Notes: generated from the letters alone by a model not told the origin. Counted from the first letter of the stretch, positions 7,506 to 15,267 are shown. The stretch: 17,501 bases of DNA from DAOPJM01 sp035399665 (GCA_035399665.1 DAOPJM010000037.1:1-17501), one strand, 5' to 3'. Translations and numbers: made by a program.

Positions 7506-8267
7506 TTAGGCCTTGCCCTCTTCCTTTTCACGCTTGAGTATGGTATATACGTCCATGATATCGGTAATTTCATAGTCGGGCGCGAAGCCGTCGTAGCTGC
7601 CGATATCCTTTAAGGGGGTCAAGAACGACCCAATCTTGAATACTCTGCCAAAGCCCACCTTGCGCGGACCTACGACGTCGCGTGAAAGCGTGTCGCCCAC
7701 GAAGGCGCATTCCTCAGGCTCAAGCTGTGCCTGACACAGCGCAATCCTGAAGATATAGGGGTGCGGCTTGCGGTAGCCCACCACGCTTGAAAGCGTGATG
7801 TCGTCAAAGTACTGCCTTACGCCGTAGTCCTTGAGCGTGTGGAATACCTGAAAGACGCTCGCGGTGTTGCTCACAACGCCCACATACAGCCCAAGCTCCT
7901 TCAAGCCCTTGAGCATATCGGCGGCGTGATCCCTAAGCTTGCGGTTAAAGTAGGTGACCTCCCACATATGTGCGATTTCCTCGCTTGCCGCTATGAGCTT
8001 GTCCCTGTCCACGGGTATTCCGCGAAAGCCCCAGTCAGCCCAAATCTGATGCGGCTTCAGCTCCAGCAGGGTCTTTTCCGCATCCGCCTTGTATTCCAGC
8101 ACCTGCGGATAAACCTTAGCCCAAAGCTCCTCCTCGTTGTATGGCACGGTAATCCCGTGCTCTGTCAGTATGCGGTACAGCTCGTGCGCGGTGCGCTTCT
8201 CGTTTCGCTCGTCGGAGTACAAATCCTCCAGCGTTCCGCCCATGTCGAACATTACTGCCTTGATCAT
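7506..8267 (-). CDS. HAD-superfamily hydrolase (HAD-A), probable phosphatase
   Basis: 253 residues from the ATG at 8267, chosen because GGGAGG lies 6 bases upstream and because a longer frame from 8312 would run nearly into the operator. HAD motifs: I, FDMGGTL with nucleophile D8; II, VVSN with S133; III, RKP with K167; IV, GDTLSRD with D192 and D197. The usual second Asp of motif I (DxD) is Gly, as in the YihX group, so a phosphatase is still plausible. The insert between motifs I and II is an alpha-helical type 1 cap containing EYK...E...IW (58-76). Catalytic positions are identical in number to the first plus-strand HAD protein (12180-12953), showing recent common ancestry. It heads the ABC operon and is under the LacI-type operator at 8316-8333. 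Confidence 0.9.
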   Translation of the reverse strand: MIKAVMFDMGGTLEDLYSDERNEKRTAHELYRILTEHGITVPYNEEELWAKVYPQVLEYKADAEKTLLELKPHQIWADWGFRGIPVDRDKLIAASEEIAHMWEVTYFNRKLRDHAADMLKGLKELGLYVGVVSNTASVFQVFHTLKDYGVRQYFDDITLSSVVGYRKPHPYIFRIALCQAQLEPEECAFVGDTLSRDVVGPRKVGFGRVFKIGSFLTPLKDIGSYDGFAPDYEITDIMDVYTILKREKEEGKA

Positions 8268-8315
8268 TGGCGTCCTCCCTTTCTGCGGTGTTAACGTCGT
8301 TTTATTCCACAATTC

Positions 8316-8333
8316 TACGCAAGCGTTTGCGTA
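8316..8333. promoter_or_regulatory. LacI-type operator upstream of the HAD-A/ABC operon
   Basis: TACGCAAGCGTTTGCGTA is an 18-bp palindrome with one central mismatch, sharing its core with the operators at 12138 and 16881. It lies about 17-34 bases downstream of the -10 box at 8350-8355, where a bound repressor would block transcription start or elongation. The likely binder is the LacI-family protein encoded at 10927-11949. A CcpA cre site is the alternative, because the core also resembles cre. Confidence 0.85.
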
Positions 8334-8349
8334 AATGAGTATTAATTAT

Positions 8350-8378
8350 ATTCTATATTCTCAAGCCAAGGATGTCAA
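8350..8378 (-). promoter_or_regulatory. Sigma-A promoter of the HAD-A/ABC operon
   Basis: On the minus strand TTGACA (8373-8378), a 17-base spacer, then TAGAAT (8350-8355). The predicted start is near 8343, just upstream of the operator. It drives the HAD-A gene and probably the ABC importer. Confidence 0.85.
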
Positions 8379-8514
8379 CATTTATTTACAGATTCTTTTG
8401 CTTTTTTACATTTTACTCCGTTCGACCCCCCGTTTTAAGCTTGGTTTGGCTTGACCTGCAAGACAGGAAACAGCGAAAAACGGCGCACACGTTTACGATA
8501 TAGCCTTAAAGACC
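8379..8514. other. Spacer between MgtC-like gene and HAD-A promoter
   Basis: No gene is visible. It contains a degenerate copy of the operator, CGCACACGTTTACG (8484-8497), with two mismatches to the 14-bp core, centred 166 bp from the main operator at 8316-8333. I see no clear terminator for the MgtC-like gene here. Confidence 0.4.
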
Positions 8515-9210
8515 TTACTCGTCAATCTCCTCGACAAAGAGTATTCCGTCGAAGCCTTCGACTATCTTCAATACATCGTCGTGGGTCATGGCAGTCGGGA
8601 ACTTCATCAGGCAAAACAGACCTATCCCCATCTTTCCGTCCGACTTGGCGGTCTCAAGATCGCCGAGGCGCATACCCTTTTCGCGCATGGAGGTGACAAA
8701 GGGCTTGAGATCCTCTATTCCGCTGAAGATGATAAAGAGGTGCAGGCGATGCAGCTTTTTCGTATAGAAGCTCTCGAAGCGATCCGCGAACACCATGATG
8801 AAAATGAGGATAAGGCAGGTGACGAGCGCGCCGAAATAGAAGCCTATGCCTATCGCAAGCCCCATACACGCGGCGACCCAAAGTCCCGCGGCGGTGGTAA
8901 GACCCTTGACGCGGTAGTAGCGCGTGACCATGATGGTGCCGGCGCCCAAGAAGCCTATTCCGCTTATGACCTGCGCGGGCATACGCCCCGGATCGCTCCC
9001 GGGGTAATAAACGGTCATAAACTGGGCTATCATCATTACAACGGTCGCCCCTATGCATACGAGCATATAGGTACGCAGTCCCGCCGGACGGCGCTTCCTT
9101 GTGCGCTCAAGTCCCAGTACGCCCGCACACGCCACGGCAAGCAGCAGGCGAATCACCACGGTCAGTTCATTCAGCTCCATCAGCCCGAGCCGTTCCACCA
9201 TTGAAAACAT
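8515..9210 (-). CDS. MgtC/SapB-family membrane protein
   Basis: 231 residues. The N-terminal half has the family's membrane core: VIRLLLAVACAGVLGLER, then RRPAGLRTYMLVCIGATVVM, then the signature segment SGIGFLGAGTIMV and the Gly/Ala-rich helices around TTAAGLWVAACMGLAIGIGF. The C-terminal part from about 150 is soluble and looks like the small ACT-like domain of longer MgtC proteins. Family members include Salmonella MgtC, a virulence membrane protein that lowers F-type ATP synthase activity; most homologs have no known role. The start is supported by GAGGAG 6 bases upstream. It is separated from the kinase gene by a probable terminator and does not share the operator, so it may not belong to the catabolic regulon. 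Confidence 0.9.
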   Translation of the reverse strand: MFSMVERLGLMELNELTVVIRLLLAVACAGVLGLERTRKRRPAGLRTYMLVCIGATVVMMIAQFMTVYYPGSDPGRMPAQVISGIGFLGAGTIMVTRYYRVKGLTTAAGLWVAACMGLAIGIGFYFGALVTCLILIFIMVFADRFESFYTKKLHRLHLFIIFSGIEDLKPFVTSMREKGMRLGDLETAKSDGKMGIGLFCLMKFPTAMTHDDVLKIVEGFDGILFVEEIDE

Positions 9211-9237
9211 ATACTACTCCTCTCGGTCAATGTATAT

Positions 9238-9270
9238 TAGAAAGCAAGGGGTAAGCAGCCCCTCGCCTTT
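9238..9270 (-). terminator. Probable terminator after the lacI-PHP-kinase operon
   Basis: On the minus strand GCGAGGGG and CCCCTTGC pair over 8 bp (one G-U) around a 7-base loop, followed by TTTCTAAT. It lies about 50 bases past the kinase stop at 9316 and before the MgtC-like gene. Confidence 0.55.
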
Positions 9271-9315
9271 GGTTGTGCGAAAAAGCCTGTTATCGGGCGC
9301 TTGATCCGACAAGGG

Positions 9316-10209
9316 CTATCTTGTGCAATAAAACTCCTCGATGTACTTCTCCACATCGGCGCAGGTTCCGATAAACGGCCCGGGAGTCTCCATCTTCAGG
9401 GAGACCGTGGCGGCGGCCCACAAGAGCGAGTACGCGGCGTCGTGGTCCTTGCGCATTCCAAGGTACGCGGCAAAGGTGGTGTCGCCTCGGCCGGTGCGCC
9501 CCACAAGGCTTCGCGGCTTGAGCGGCTGCCTGTAAATCCTTCCCTCAAAGCAGACCAAAACCTCGCTGTTGTGCGTTATCATGACCTCGCCCGCGCCCAT
9601 GTCGCAGAGCATTTGGGCGGCCTTAACCCTGTCGGAGGTTCCTGTGAGTATCTCCGCTTCGGCGGCGTCGGTCTTTAGATACTGTATGCGTGGCATCATG
9701 CGTTCTTTCGCGTCCCAGTCGTGAAAGACCATGCTGTCGTCCGATTGGCGGCAGCGCAGCATACACTGTACGTCCAAGGCGACGTCGGCGCGTTTTGCGC
9801 AGGCTTCTATAAACTCCTCGTCTATGTCGCCCTTGATAAGCCCCGCAAGGTGGTAAAGCCTTGTGCTAAGCTCAGGAAGGTCGGAAGGCTTGTAGGGATC
9901 GATCGCGGCTGTGCAGCGGCAAAGCCTGCGCTCCCTGTCGGGCGTGAAGTATGTGTTCTCCATTCGCGTACTGCGCTCGCTGTCAAGGCCTATTACCTTT
10001 ATGGGCGGACATTTCGCGTATGCCTCGGCAAGGTTAAGCTCGTCGGGGTTCGCCTTTGCAAGTACCGCGGCGCGGTTGAACGGAATCGCGGCGGCGGAAT
10101 AGCCGGAGTACAGCGCGGCGCCGCCAAAGGCGTGGGTCACGCTCCCGTCACAGTCCGTGTTGACGTCAAGGCAAACCTGCCCGACCATGATTACGTCAAA
10201 ATCCGTCAT
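9316..10209 (-). CDS. PfkB-family sugar/cyclitol kinase (Thermotoga TM0415-like)
   Basis: 297 residues, the normal length of PfkB (ribokinase-type) kinases, which transfer phosphate from ATP to a sugar or polyol hydroxyl. The GG pair near the N-terminus is at 29-30. The C-terminal motif GRTGRGDTTFAAYLG holds the anion hole and catalytic base D243, with GRGD instead of the usual GAGD. Segments RSTRMENTY, FHDWDAKER, KTDAAEAEILTGT and GRTGRGDT closely match what I remember of TM0415, the kinase in the Thermotoga maritima inositol cluster. That suggests a cyclitol or related polyol as substrate, an inference from recollection. Its ATG overlaps the stop of the PHP gene (ATGA, 10206-10209), so the two are translated together. 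Confidence 0.87.
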   Translation of the reverse strand: MTDFDVIMVGQVCLDVNTDCDGSVTHAFGGAALYSGYSAAAIPFNRAAVLAKANPDELNLAEAYAKCPPIKVIGLDSERSTRMENTYFTPDRERRLCRCTAAIDPYKPSDLPELSTRLYHLAGLIKGDIDEEFIEACAKRADVALDVQCMLRCRQSDDSMVFHDWDAKERMMPRIQYLKTDAAEAEILTGTSDRVKAAQMLCDMGAGEVMITHNSEVLVCFEGRIYRQPLKPRSLVGRTGRGDTTFAAYLGMRKDHDAAYSLLWAAATVSLKMETPGPFIGTCADVEKYIEEFYCTR

Positions 10210-10907
10210 TTTCGCTCACCCGCCTTGATGATGTCGCTGAATTCTGGGCACTCAAGCTCAAAGCCTCCCGCCTCTATCGCGGCCTTGAACCCAAAGCTGT
10301 CATGCACCCTTTGGGGCAGCAGCACCGCCGCCCTGCCCTCGTCGCCCACCCTGTGCGCGTCCGAGCCGCAAAGCCTTATGAGCTTGGGGTTCTCCAACGC
10401 CAGTCTTAGGGCAAGCTCGTTGCGGCTTGCGTGGCGCGGATTGCAGTTGGCTATCTCCACGCCGTGAACGCAGTCGTAAAACACCTCGTCGCAGTTGCGG
10501 TAGGGGTGAGCGTGAATGATTAGCACCTCGCTGCCGCAGCGCTCAAAGAAGCTCCTGTGATCCATCGCGCAGACGTAGGGGTGCTTCAAAAGCCACGCCT
10601 CGTCCACGCCGTATATGAGGTAGTCGCTGTCATTTTCGGGGAAGCGCAGCTCCACGCCGAAGATAACGTCCAAGCCGCACTCGTCGCCCGCCCTCTTCGC
10701 GAGCCTGTACCCCTGCATATAGCGCTCGACGACCTTCTCCCAGTCCTCGCGGCAGTCCAGGGTCGCAAGGTAGCTGTTATGGAGGTGATCGGTTATGCAA
10801 ATGCCGTCGTAGCCTAACCTCTTGTATGCCGAGACCTGCAAGGCGGCGGGAACCCATCCGCACTTGCTTGTCTCACTCGTATGTACATGAATATCATATC
10901 TGAACAT
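10206..10907 (-). CDS. PHP-domain metal-dependent phosphoesterase
   Basis: 233 residues covering a complete PHP domain. Metal ligands are visible in order: HVHT (H7, H9), ITDH (D40, H41), GVE (E86), HAHP (H132, H134) and GSDAH (D183, H185). This is the trinuclear metal site of PHP phosphoesterases such as histidinol phosphatase and YciV-type nucleases. It is cytoplasmic, with no extra DNA polymerase domain. An AGGAGA lies 12 bases before the ATG, a long spacing. It sits 19 bases behind the LacI gene and overlaps the kinase gene by 4 bases, so the three form one operon. It probably removes phosphate from an intermediate of the pathway; the substrate is unknown. Confidence 0.9.
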   Translation of the reverse strand: MFRYDIHVHTSETSKCGWVPAALQVSAYKRLGYDGICITDHLHNSYLATLDCREDWEKVVERYMQGYRLAKRAGDECGLDVIFGVELRFPENDSDYLIYGVDEAWLLKHPYVCAMDHRSFFERCGSEVLIIHAHPYRNCDEVFYDCVHGVEIANCNPRHASRNELALRLALENPKLIRLCGSDAHRVGDEGRAAVLLPQRVHDSFGFKAAIEAGGFELECPEFSDIIKAGERK

Positions 10908-10926
10908 TTACAACAAAGCTCTCCTG

Positions 10927-11949
10927 TTATTTAGTGCCGTGCGGCTTGACGGGGGCGCATGAACCGCGCTCCACAAGCTGCGGGGTTAGAATCTTGTGCG
11001 AATACCCGACGTCGCTGTCGCCTATCTTCTCAAGCAGCACGTCCACGGCAAGCGAAGCCATGGTCTTTTTGGGCTGATCTATCGTTGTGAGGTTGATGCG
11101 CGGAAGTCCCGCGTATACGATGTTGTCAAAGCCCAGGAGTGACACGTCCTCAGGAACCCTTATGCCCGCCTCCTCCGCCGCGCTCAGCACGCCGAGGGCG
11201 AGGGAGTCCGCCGCCGCGAATATCGCGGTGTGGCGCAGGGGCTTTGAAAAGAGGTGCTTGGCGAGCTGATAGCCCGACTGAATGGAGCTGAAGGCCGAGC
11301 CGCTGTTGCAGTACGAAGGCTCCATGCCGAGCCGCTTGCAGGCGTCCGCGTAGCCGTCGGCGCGAAGCTGATGCGTCGCGCTGCCCTTGCGCTTGCCAAG
11401 GTAGAGGATTTTGCGGTGTCCCAAGGAGTAAAGGTACTCCGTGCCTATCTGCGTCCCCTTGAAGTTGTCCACGGTGACATAGCTTGCGGGCAAATCCCTC
11501 AGGTTCTCGCTCATGAACACCGTCGGCACCTTCGAGATGAAGGGCTTGAGGTTCTCATAGGAGTCCGTGCAGGAGGGTACGAGTATGATGCCGTCCACCT
11601 GACGCCCAAGCAGCAGCTCAAAGACCTCCGCCTCAAGCTTGGTGTCGTGAGAGGAATTGCACAGCATGATGTTGTAACCCTTTTCGCGGGCGTGAATCTC
11701 GATATTATAGGCAAGCTCGCTCATGAAAGGGTTGTCGATGTTGGCGACTATCAGCCCGATAAGGTGGGTTTGCTTTAGAACCATGGAGCGGGCGACATAG
11801 TTGGTGGTGTAGCCTATGTCCTTGCAAATGGCGAGCACGCGTTTTCTTGTGGCTTCGCCGATTTCGGGACTGCCTGAAAGCGCGCGCGACACAGTGGCGT
11901 AGGAGACCCCCGCGACTTTTGCCACATCCTTGATAGTAACTCGCTTCAA
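10927..11949 (-). CDS. LacI-family transcriptional regulator
   Basis: 340 residues if it starts at the TTG at 11949. An in-frame ATG at 11958 sits only 1 base from GGGAGG, too close, while the TTG gives a workable spacing and the classic family beginning KRVTIKDVAKVAGVSYATVS. The helix-turn-helix is followed by the hinge helix YVARSMVLKQT; the hinge Leu usual in the family is Met, which is tolerated. The rest is a sugar-binding periplasmic-protein fold (LIGLIVANIDNPFMSELA, GRQVDGIILVPS, SLLGFDNIVYAGLPRINLTT). It likely represses until an inducer binds. An operator at its own promoter implies autoregulation, and three related sites in the window mark its probable targets. The inducer is unknown. 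Confidence 0.93.
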   Translation of the reverse strand: MKRVTIKDVAKVAGVSYATVSRALSGSPEIGEATRKRVLAICKDIGYTTNYVARSMVLKQTHLIGLIVANIDNPFMSELAYNIEIHAREKGYNIMLCNSSHDTKLEAEVFELLLGRQVDGIILVPSCTDSYENLKPFISKVPTVFMSENLRDLPASYVTVDNFKGTQIGTEYLYSLGHRKILYLGKRKGSATHQLRADGYADACKRLGMEPSYCNSGSAFSSIQSGYQLAKHLFSKPLRHTAIFAAADSLALGVLSAAEEAGIRVPEDVSLLGFDNIVYAGLPRINLTTIDQPKKTMASLAVDVLLEKIGDSDVGYSHKILTPQLVERGSCAPVKPHGTK

Positions 11950-11970
11950 AACACACATACCTCCCGATAA

Positions 11971-11996
11971 TTTGCGAAAACGTTTCCGTTTGCAAA
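11971..11996. promoter_or_regulatory. LacI-type operator at the regulator's own promoter
   Basis: Core CGAAAACGTTTCCG (11975-11988) resembles the operator core with a few mismatches and is flanked by inverted TTTGC (11971-11975) and GCAAA (11992-11996). It overlaps the predicted transcription start of the regulator gene, consistent with weak autorepression. Confidence 0.7.
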
Positions 11997-11999
11997 TTC

Positions 12000-12028
12000 A
12001 TATTACTACATTGTAACGCTTTTGTCAA
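12000..12028 (-). promoter_or_regulatory. Sigma-A promoter of the lacI-PHP-kinase operon
   Basis: On the minus strand TTGACA (12023-12028), a 17-base spacer, then TAATAT (12000-12005). Predicted start near 11993, inside the operator at 11971-11996. It is divergent from the HAD-array promoter; the two -35 boxes are 65 bases apart. Confidence 0.85.
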
Positions 12029-12093
12029 CGCGAATTTTTCATCAATATTTAACTGTGAAAAAGGGAAATGTCAATAAAAGTTTGCGAGGTGTA

Positions 12094-12122
12094 TTGACAA
12101 ATGTTGCGCTTTGTCATAAAAT
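12094..12122 (+). promoter_or_regulatory. Sigma-A promoter of the HAD array operon
   Basis: TTGACA (12094-12099), 17-base spacer, TAAAAT (12117-12122). Predicted start near 12129, nine bases before the operator. It should drive the four HAD genes and probably the permuted mutase gene. Confidence 0.87.
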
Positions 12123-12137
12123 CACTTTGTGGGTATG

Positions 12138-12159
12138 TTACCGCAAACGTTTGCGGTAA
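12138..12159. promoter_or_regulatory. Perfect 22-bp LacI-type operator before the HAD array
   Basis: A 22-bp perfect palindrome with arms TTACCGCAAA and TTTGCGGTAA around a central CG. It is the best site in the window and lies just downstream of the predicted transcription start, a position for strong repression by the LacI-family protein encoded divergently next door. Confidence 0.92.
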
Positions 12160-12179
12160 AAAGCGAAGCGGAGGTAGAT

Positions 12180-12953
12180 ATGATCAAGGCTGTACTGTTT
12201 GACGTAGGGGGTACGCTGCACACCGTCACCAACAATGAGGGCTTGCGCACGGCCTTTGCGCGCAGACTTATCGACAGACTTGCGGTCTACGGAATAGTTA
12301 TCCCTGAGGAGCCGGAAACCTTCGGTCAAAAGCTGCACGAGAACGCCGAGGCGTACAAGCACGAGACGGAGCTTTCGCTTGTGGAGCTGCCCGCGGTGCA
12401 TATCTGGAACGAGTACTATCTGAGAGAATACGAGATAGGCGAGGAACGCCTTGCGCCCATAGCCGAGGAGCTTAGCTTCCTATATGATTATGAGCGCGTC
12501 ACCAACAAGCGCAGGCCGCGCCTATATGAGACCATAGCCGAGCTTGCAAGGATGGGCATGAGGCAGGGCATTATCTCCAACATCATCTCAACTTCATTTG
12601 TTCCGCATATTTTGAACGAATACGATATTGCCAAGTTCATGGAGCTTATCGTAATGTCGAGCGAGGCGGGCTGCCGCAAGCCTTCAGCCGAGATATTCAA
12701 CATAGCGCTGGAGCGGCTTCACATAGAGCCGTCCGAAATGGCGTATGTCGGCGACACGATTTCCCGCGATGTGCTGGGTGCGAGGAACGCCCAAATAGGC
12801 ATGATAATAAAGATAGACAACCCCGCCATAGCGCACCGAGACGCAGCTTTTCGCGAGAACGCGCCGAGGGCGGATTGCTATATAAAGGAACTGTACGAAA
12901 TCCCCGACATTATACGGGCATTCAACAACAACGAACGGAGGGAAAGCAAGTGA
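12180..12953 (+). CDS. HAD-superfamily hydrolase (HAD-B), first of the array
   Basis: 257 residues from the ATG at 12180, with GGAGGT 4 bases upstream; an upstream in-frame ATG at 12129 would place the start at the mRNA end and the operator inside the gene. Motif I FDVGGTL (nucleophile D8, with Gly in place of the second Asp), motif II IISN (S133), motif III RKP (K167), motif IV GDTISRD (D192, D197). The helical cap contains EAYK...ELPAVHIW (58-76). Its catalytic positions are numbered exactly as in HAD-A at 7506-8267, with which it pairs as the closest relative by layout. The next gene's GTG overlaps its TGA by 4 bases. Probable phosphatase on a phosphorylated small molecule; substrate unknown. 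Confidence 0.9.
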   Translation: MIKAVLFDVGGTLHTVTNNEGLRTAFARRLIDRLAVYGIVIPEEPETFGQKLHENAEAYKHETELSLVELPAVHIWNEYYLREYEIGEERLAPIAEELSFLYDYERVTNKRRPRLYETIAELARMGMRQGIISNIISTSFVPHILNEYDIAKFMELIVMSSEAGCRKPSAEIFNIALERLHIEPSEMAYVGDTISRDVLGARNAQIGMIIKIDNPAIAHRDAAFRENAPRADCYIKELYEIPDIIRAFNNNERRESK

Positions 12954-13669
12954 TTAATACCATCTTCTTTGACGTGGGGAATACGCTCCGCGTGGTCGTA
13001 AAGGACAAGGAGTTTTCCGACGCCGCCGAAGCCGAGCTGATGAGGCTCACAGGGACAACCGAATCGCATGACGAGTTCTTCGCCAAGCTCCAACGCAACT
13101 GGGACGCCTACCGCAAGATGGTCAAAAAGACCCTGCTTGACGCTTCCGAGATGGAGCTGTGGAGCCAATATCTGCTGCCGGATTACCCCGTAGAGCATAT
13201 CTGCGCCGTTGCGGGACGCTGCACAAGGCTTTGGCGCGACCATGACGGGCGGCGCGTGGCAAGACCCGATGTGAAATCGACCTTGGAGGAGCTGCGTCTG
13301 AGGGGATATACCATGGGCATAATTGCCAACACCATTACCGAGACCGAGATTCCCGACTGGATGATAGAGGACGGAGTAGCGCATTACTTCAAGGCCGTGC
13401 TGCTTTCGTCCAAGGTGCGCCTTAGAAAGCCCGACCCCGCCATCTACCACCTTGCGGCAAGGTCGATAGGCTCCAAGCCGGAGGAGTGCGCCTACATCGG
13501 CGACAATCCCATCCGCGACGTACAGGGTACAAGGGACGCGGGCTACGGTATGATGATACGCATAGACGAGCCTGACACCATCAAGAACGAGCCGCAGGAG
13601 ATAATTCTAAAGCCCGATTACACCATCACGGAGATATCACAGATTCTTGATATCTTCCCCCAACTGTAA
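12950..13669 (+). CDS. HAD-superfamily hydrolase (HAD-C), altered motif II
   Basis: 239 residues. It starts at a GTG that overlaps the previous stop (GTGA, 12950-12953), with GGAGGG 7 bases upstream. Motif I FFDVGNTL (D8), motif III RKP (K160), motif IV GDNPIRD (D185, D190). The motif II Ser/Thr that normally binds the phosphate is Ala (A126 in GIIANT), unlike its four paralogs, so activity could be reduced or changed. The cap carries WDAYRK...ASEMELW (51-71). It belongs with the next two genes in a subgroup sharing the spacing of the cap and the RDVxGTR tail. Confidence 0.9.
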   Translation: MINTIFFDVGNTLRVVVKDKEFSDAAEAELMRLTGTTESHDEFFAKLQRNWDAYRKMVKKTLLDASEMELWSQYLLPDYPVEHICAVAGRCTRLWRDHDGRRVARPDVKSTLEELRLRGYTMGIIANTITETEIPDWMIEDGVAHYFKAVLLSSKVRLRKPDPAIYHLAARSIGSKPEECAYIGDNPIRDVQGTRDAGYGMMIRIDEPDTIKNEPQEIILKPDYTITEISQILDIFPQL

Positions 13670-13681
13670 CGGAGGCACGAC

Positions 13682-14443
13682 ATGGAAAAGGGTTTTGACG
13701 CGATTTTCTACGACTTGGGCGGAACGCTCCGCCTTGTGGAGCGCGACGCTGAGTTTGAGGCGGGCGCAAGACGCAGGATAGCCGAGCTTTGCGGCGAAAA
13801 GGGCGACCCCGACGCTTTCTGCAAGTTCCTTGACTACCGCTATGAGGGCTATCGCAAGTGGTGCTTTGAGACTATGCGCGAGGCGCCCGAGTGGGAGCTT
13901 TGGACGAAGTGGCTTACCCCGGAATACCCGAGGGAGCTTATCATGAAGAACGCCATCGAGCTTACGATAGAGTTTCGCAACAAAGACGGCCGCAGGGTCG
14001 TGGCGCCCAATGGCGCGGCTTCGATAAAGGAGCTGTACGAGCGCGGCTACAAGCTGGGCATCATCAGCAACCTTGTGACCTCAAGGGAGATACCCGACTG
14101 GCTTGAGCATGACGATTTGGGCAAGTACTTCGGCGCGGTGCTGCTGTCCTGCGTCGAGGGCATAAGAAAGCCCGACCCCGCCATAAGCGAGAAGGCCTGC
14201 CGCATACTGGGCGTTTCGCCCGAACGCTGCGTCTATATAGGCGACAACCTCAAGCGCGACGTCGAGGGAACGAGGGCGGCGGGCTTCGGTATGTTCATAC
14301 TCTACACCACCCCCGAAAAGCTCAAGCGCGAGAAGATAACGGACGAGAACCGTCCGGACGCAATCATTTTCGACTTCTCCGAGCTGAAGGAAATCTTCCC
14401 CTGTGCGCCTACCGTGGCGTGGGACAAGCTGAGGCGAGTATAA
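13682..14443 (+). CDS. HAD-superfamily hydrolase (HAD-D)
   Basis: 253 residues, 12 bases after the previous stop, with GGAGG 6 bases before the ATG. Motif I FYDLGGTL (D11), motif II IISN (S129), motif III RKP (K163), motif IV GDNLKRD (D188, D193). The cap contains YEGYRKW...APEWELW (54-74), matching the previous and next paralogs. As in the others the second Asp of motif I is Gly. The region after motif II (SREIPDWLEHDDLGKYF) closely parallels HAD-C and HAD-E, showing tandem duplication. Likely phosphatase of unknown substrate. Confidence 0.92.
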   Translation: MEKGFDAIFYDLGGTLRLVERDAEFEAGARRRIAELCGEKGDPDAFCKFLDYRYEGYRKWCFETMREAPEWELWTKWLTPEYPRELIMKNAIELTIEFRNKDGRRVVAPNGAASIKELYERGYKLGIISNLVTSREIPDWLEHDDLGKYFGAVLLSCVEGIRKPDPAISEKACRILGVSPERCVYIGDNLKRDVEGTRAAGFGMFILYTTPEKLKREKITDENRPDAIIFDFSELKEIFPCAPTVAWDKLRRV

Positions 14444-14444
14444 G

Positions 14445-15185
14445 ATGAACGACATTCAGGCAATATTCTTGGATTTGGGCGGAACCTTCCGCATAGTGCA
14501 TGAGAACAAGCCCTACTCCGACGCCGCCAAGGCGCGCATAGCGGAGCTTGTCGGCACCGATATGTCTCCGGAGGACTTCCACGCCCTCATTGAGACGCGG
14601 TATGAGGAGTACCGCAAGTGGGCTTTGCGCTTCATGTGCGAATCGCCCATGCCCTATCTCTGGTCGCGTTGGCTTGCGTTCGACTGCGACAGGGAGCGCG
14701 TGGAGCGAAACGCGGCGGAGCTGACCTATCAGTACAGACGCTGCAAGGGCGAACGCCTTGTGGTGGACGGCGGCGTGGAGACCGTGCGCGAGCTGTACGC
14801 AAGGGGCTATAAGCTGGGTATAATCTCCGACCTCATCGGCTGCGACGAGGTGGACGAGTGGCTTGACAACGACAATCTTAGAAAGTACTTCTGCGCCGTG
14901 CGCCAATCGTCAATAACCATGCTGCGAAAGCCGCACCCCGCTATCTACTACCTTGCGGCCGAGGACGCGAAGGTGCGCCCTGAGAACTGCTGTTTTGTGG
15001 GCGACAACCTCAACCGCGACATAGTCGGCGCGAAGGCGGCGGGCTTTGGAGCAACCGTGGCGGTGGATTATCCGGAAGCCGCGCCCCTAAAGCTCACGGA
15101 CGAGAACCGCCCGAACGCCATTGTTCACAGCTTCTCCGAGCTGTTGGAAGTCTTTCCCAAGGCGCCGAAAATGGTGATTGGGTAA
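14445..15185 (+). CDS. HAD-superfamily hydrolase (HAD-E), last of the array
   Basis: 246 residues, starting one base after the previous stop, so translation is probably coupled. Motif I FLDLGGTF (D10; Gly at the second Asp position and Phe where Leu is usual), motif II IISD (S128, with Asp instead of Asn after it), motif III RKP (K162), motif IV GDNLNRD (D187, D192). The cap contains YEEYRKW...SPMPYLW (53-73). It is most similar to HAD-D, including the C-terminal LTDENRPNAIVHSFSELLEVFP versus ITDENRPDAIIFDFSELKEIFP. An 82-base gap with a weak inverted repeat GAGCC/GGCTC follows before the mutase gene. Confidence 0.92.
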   Translation: MNDIQAIFLDLGGTFRIVHENKPYSDAAKARIAELVGTDMSPEDFHALIETRYEEYRKWALRFMCESPMPYLWSRWLAFDCDRERVERNAAELTYQYRRCKGERLVVDGGVETVRELYARGYKLGIISDLIGCDEVDEWLDNDNLRKYFCAVRQSSITMLRKPHPAIYYLAAEDAKVRPENCCFVGDNLNRDIVGAKAAGFGATVAVDYPEAAPLKLTDENRPNAIVHSFSELLEVFPKAPKMVIG

Positions 15186-15267
15186 GCGATTGTAAATTAT
15201 AGTGGAAGCTGAGCCTGCGGCGCAAACACGGGCGAGGCTCCAAGTCAGGCATAAAAGGAGGCATTTC

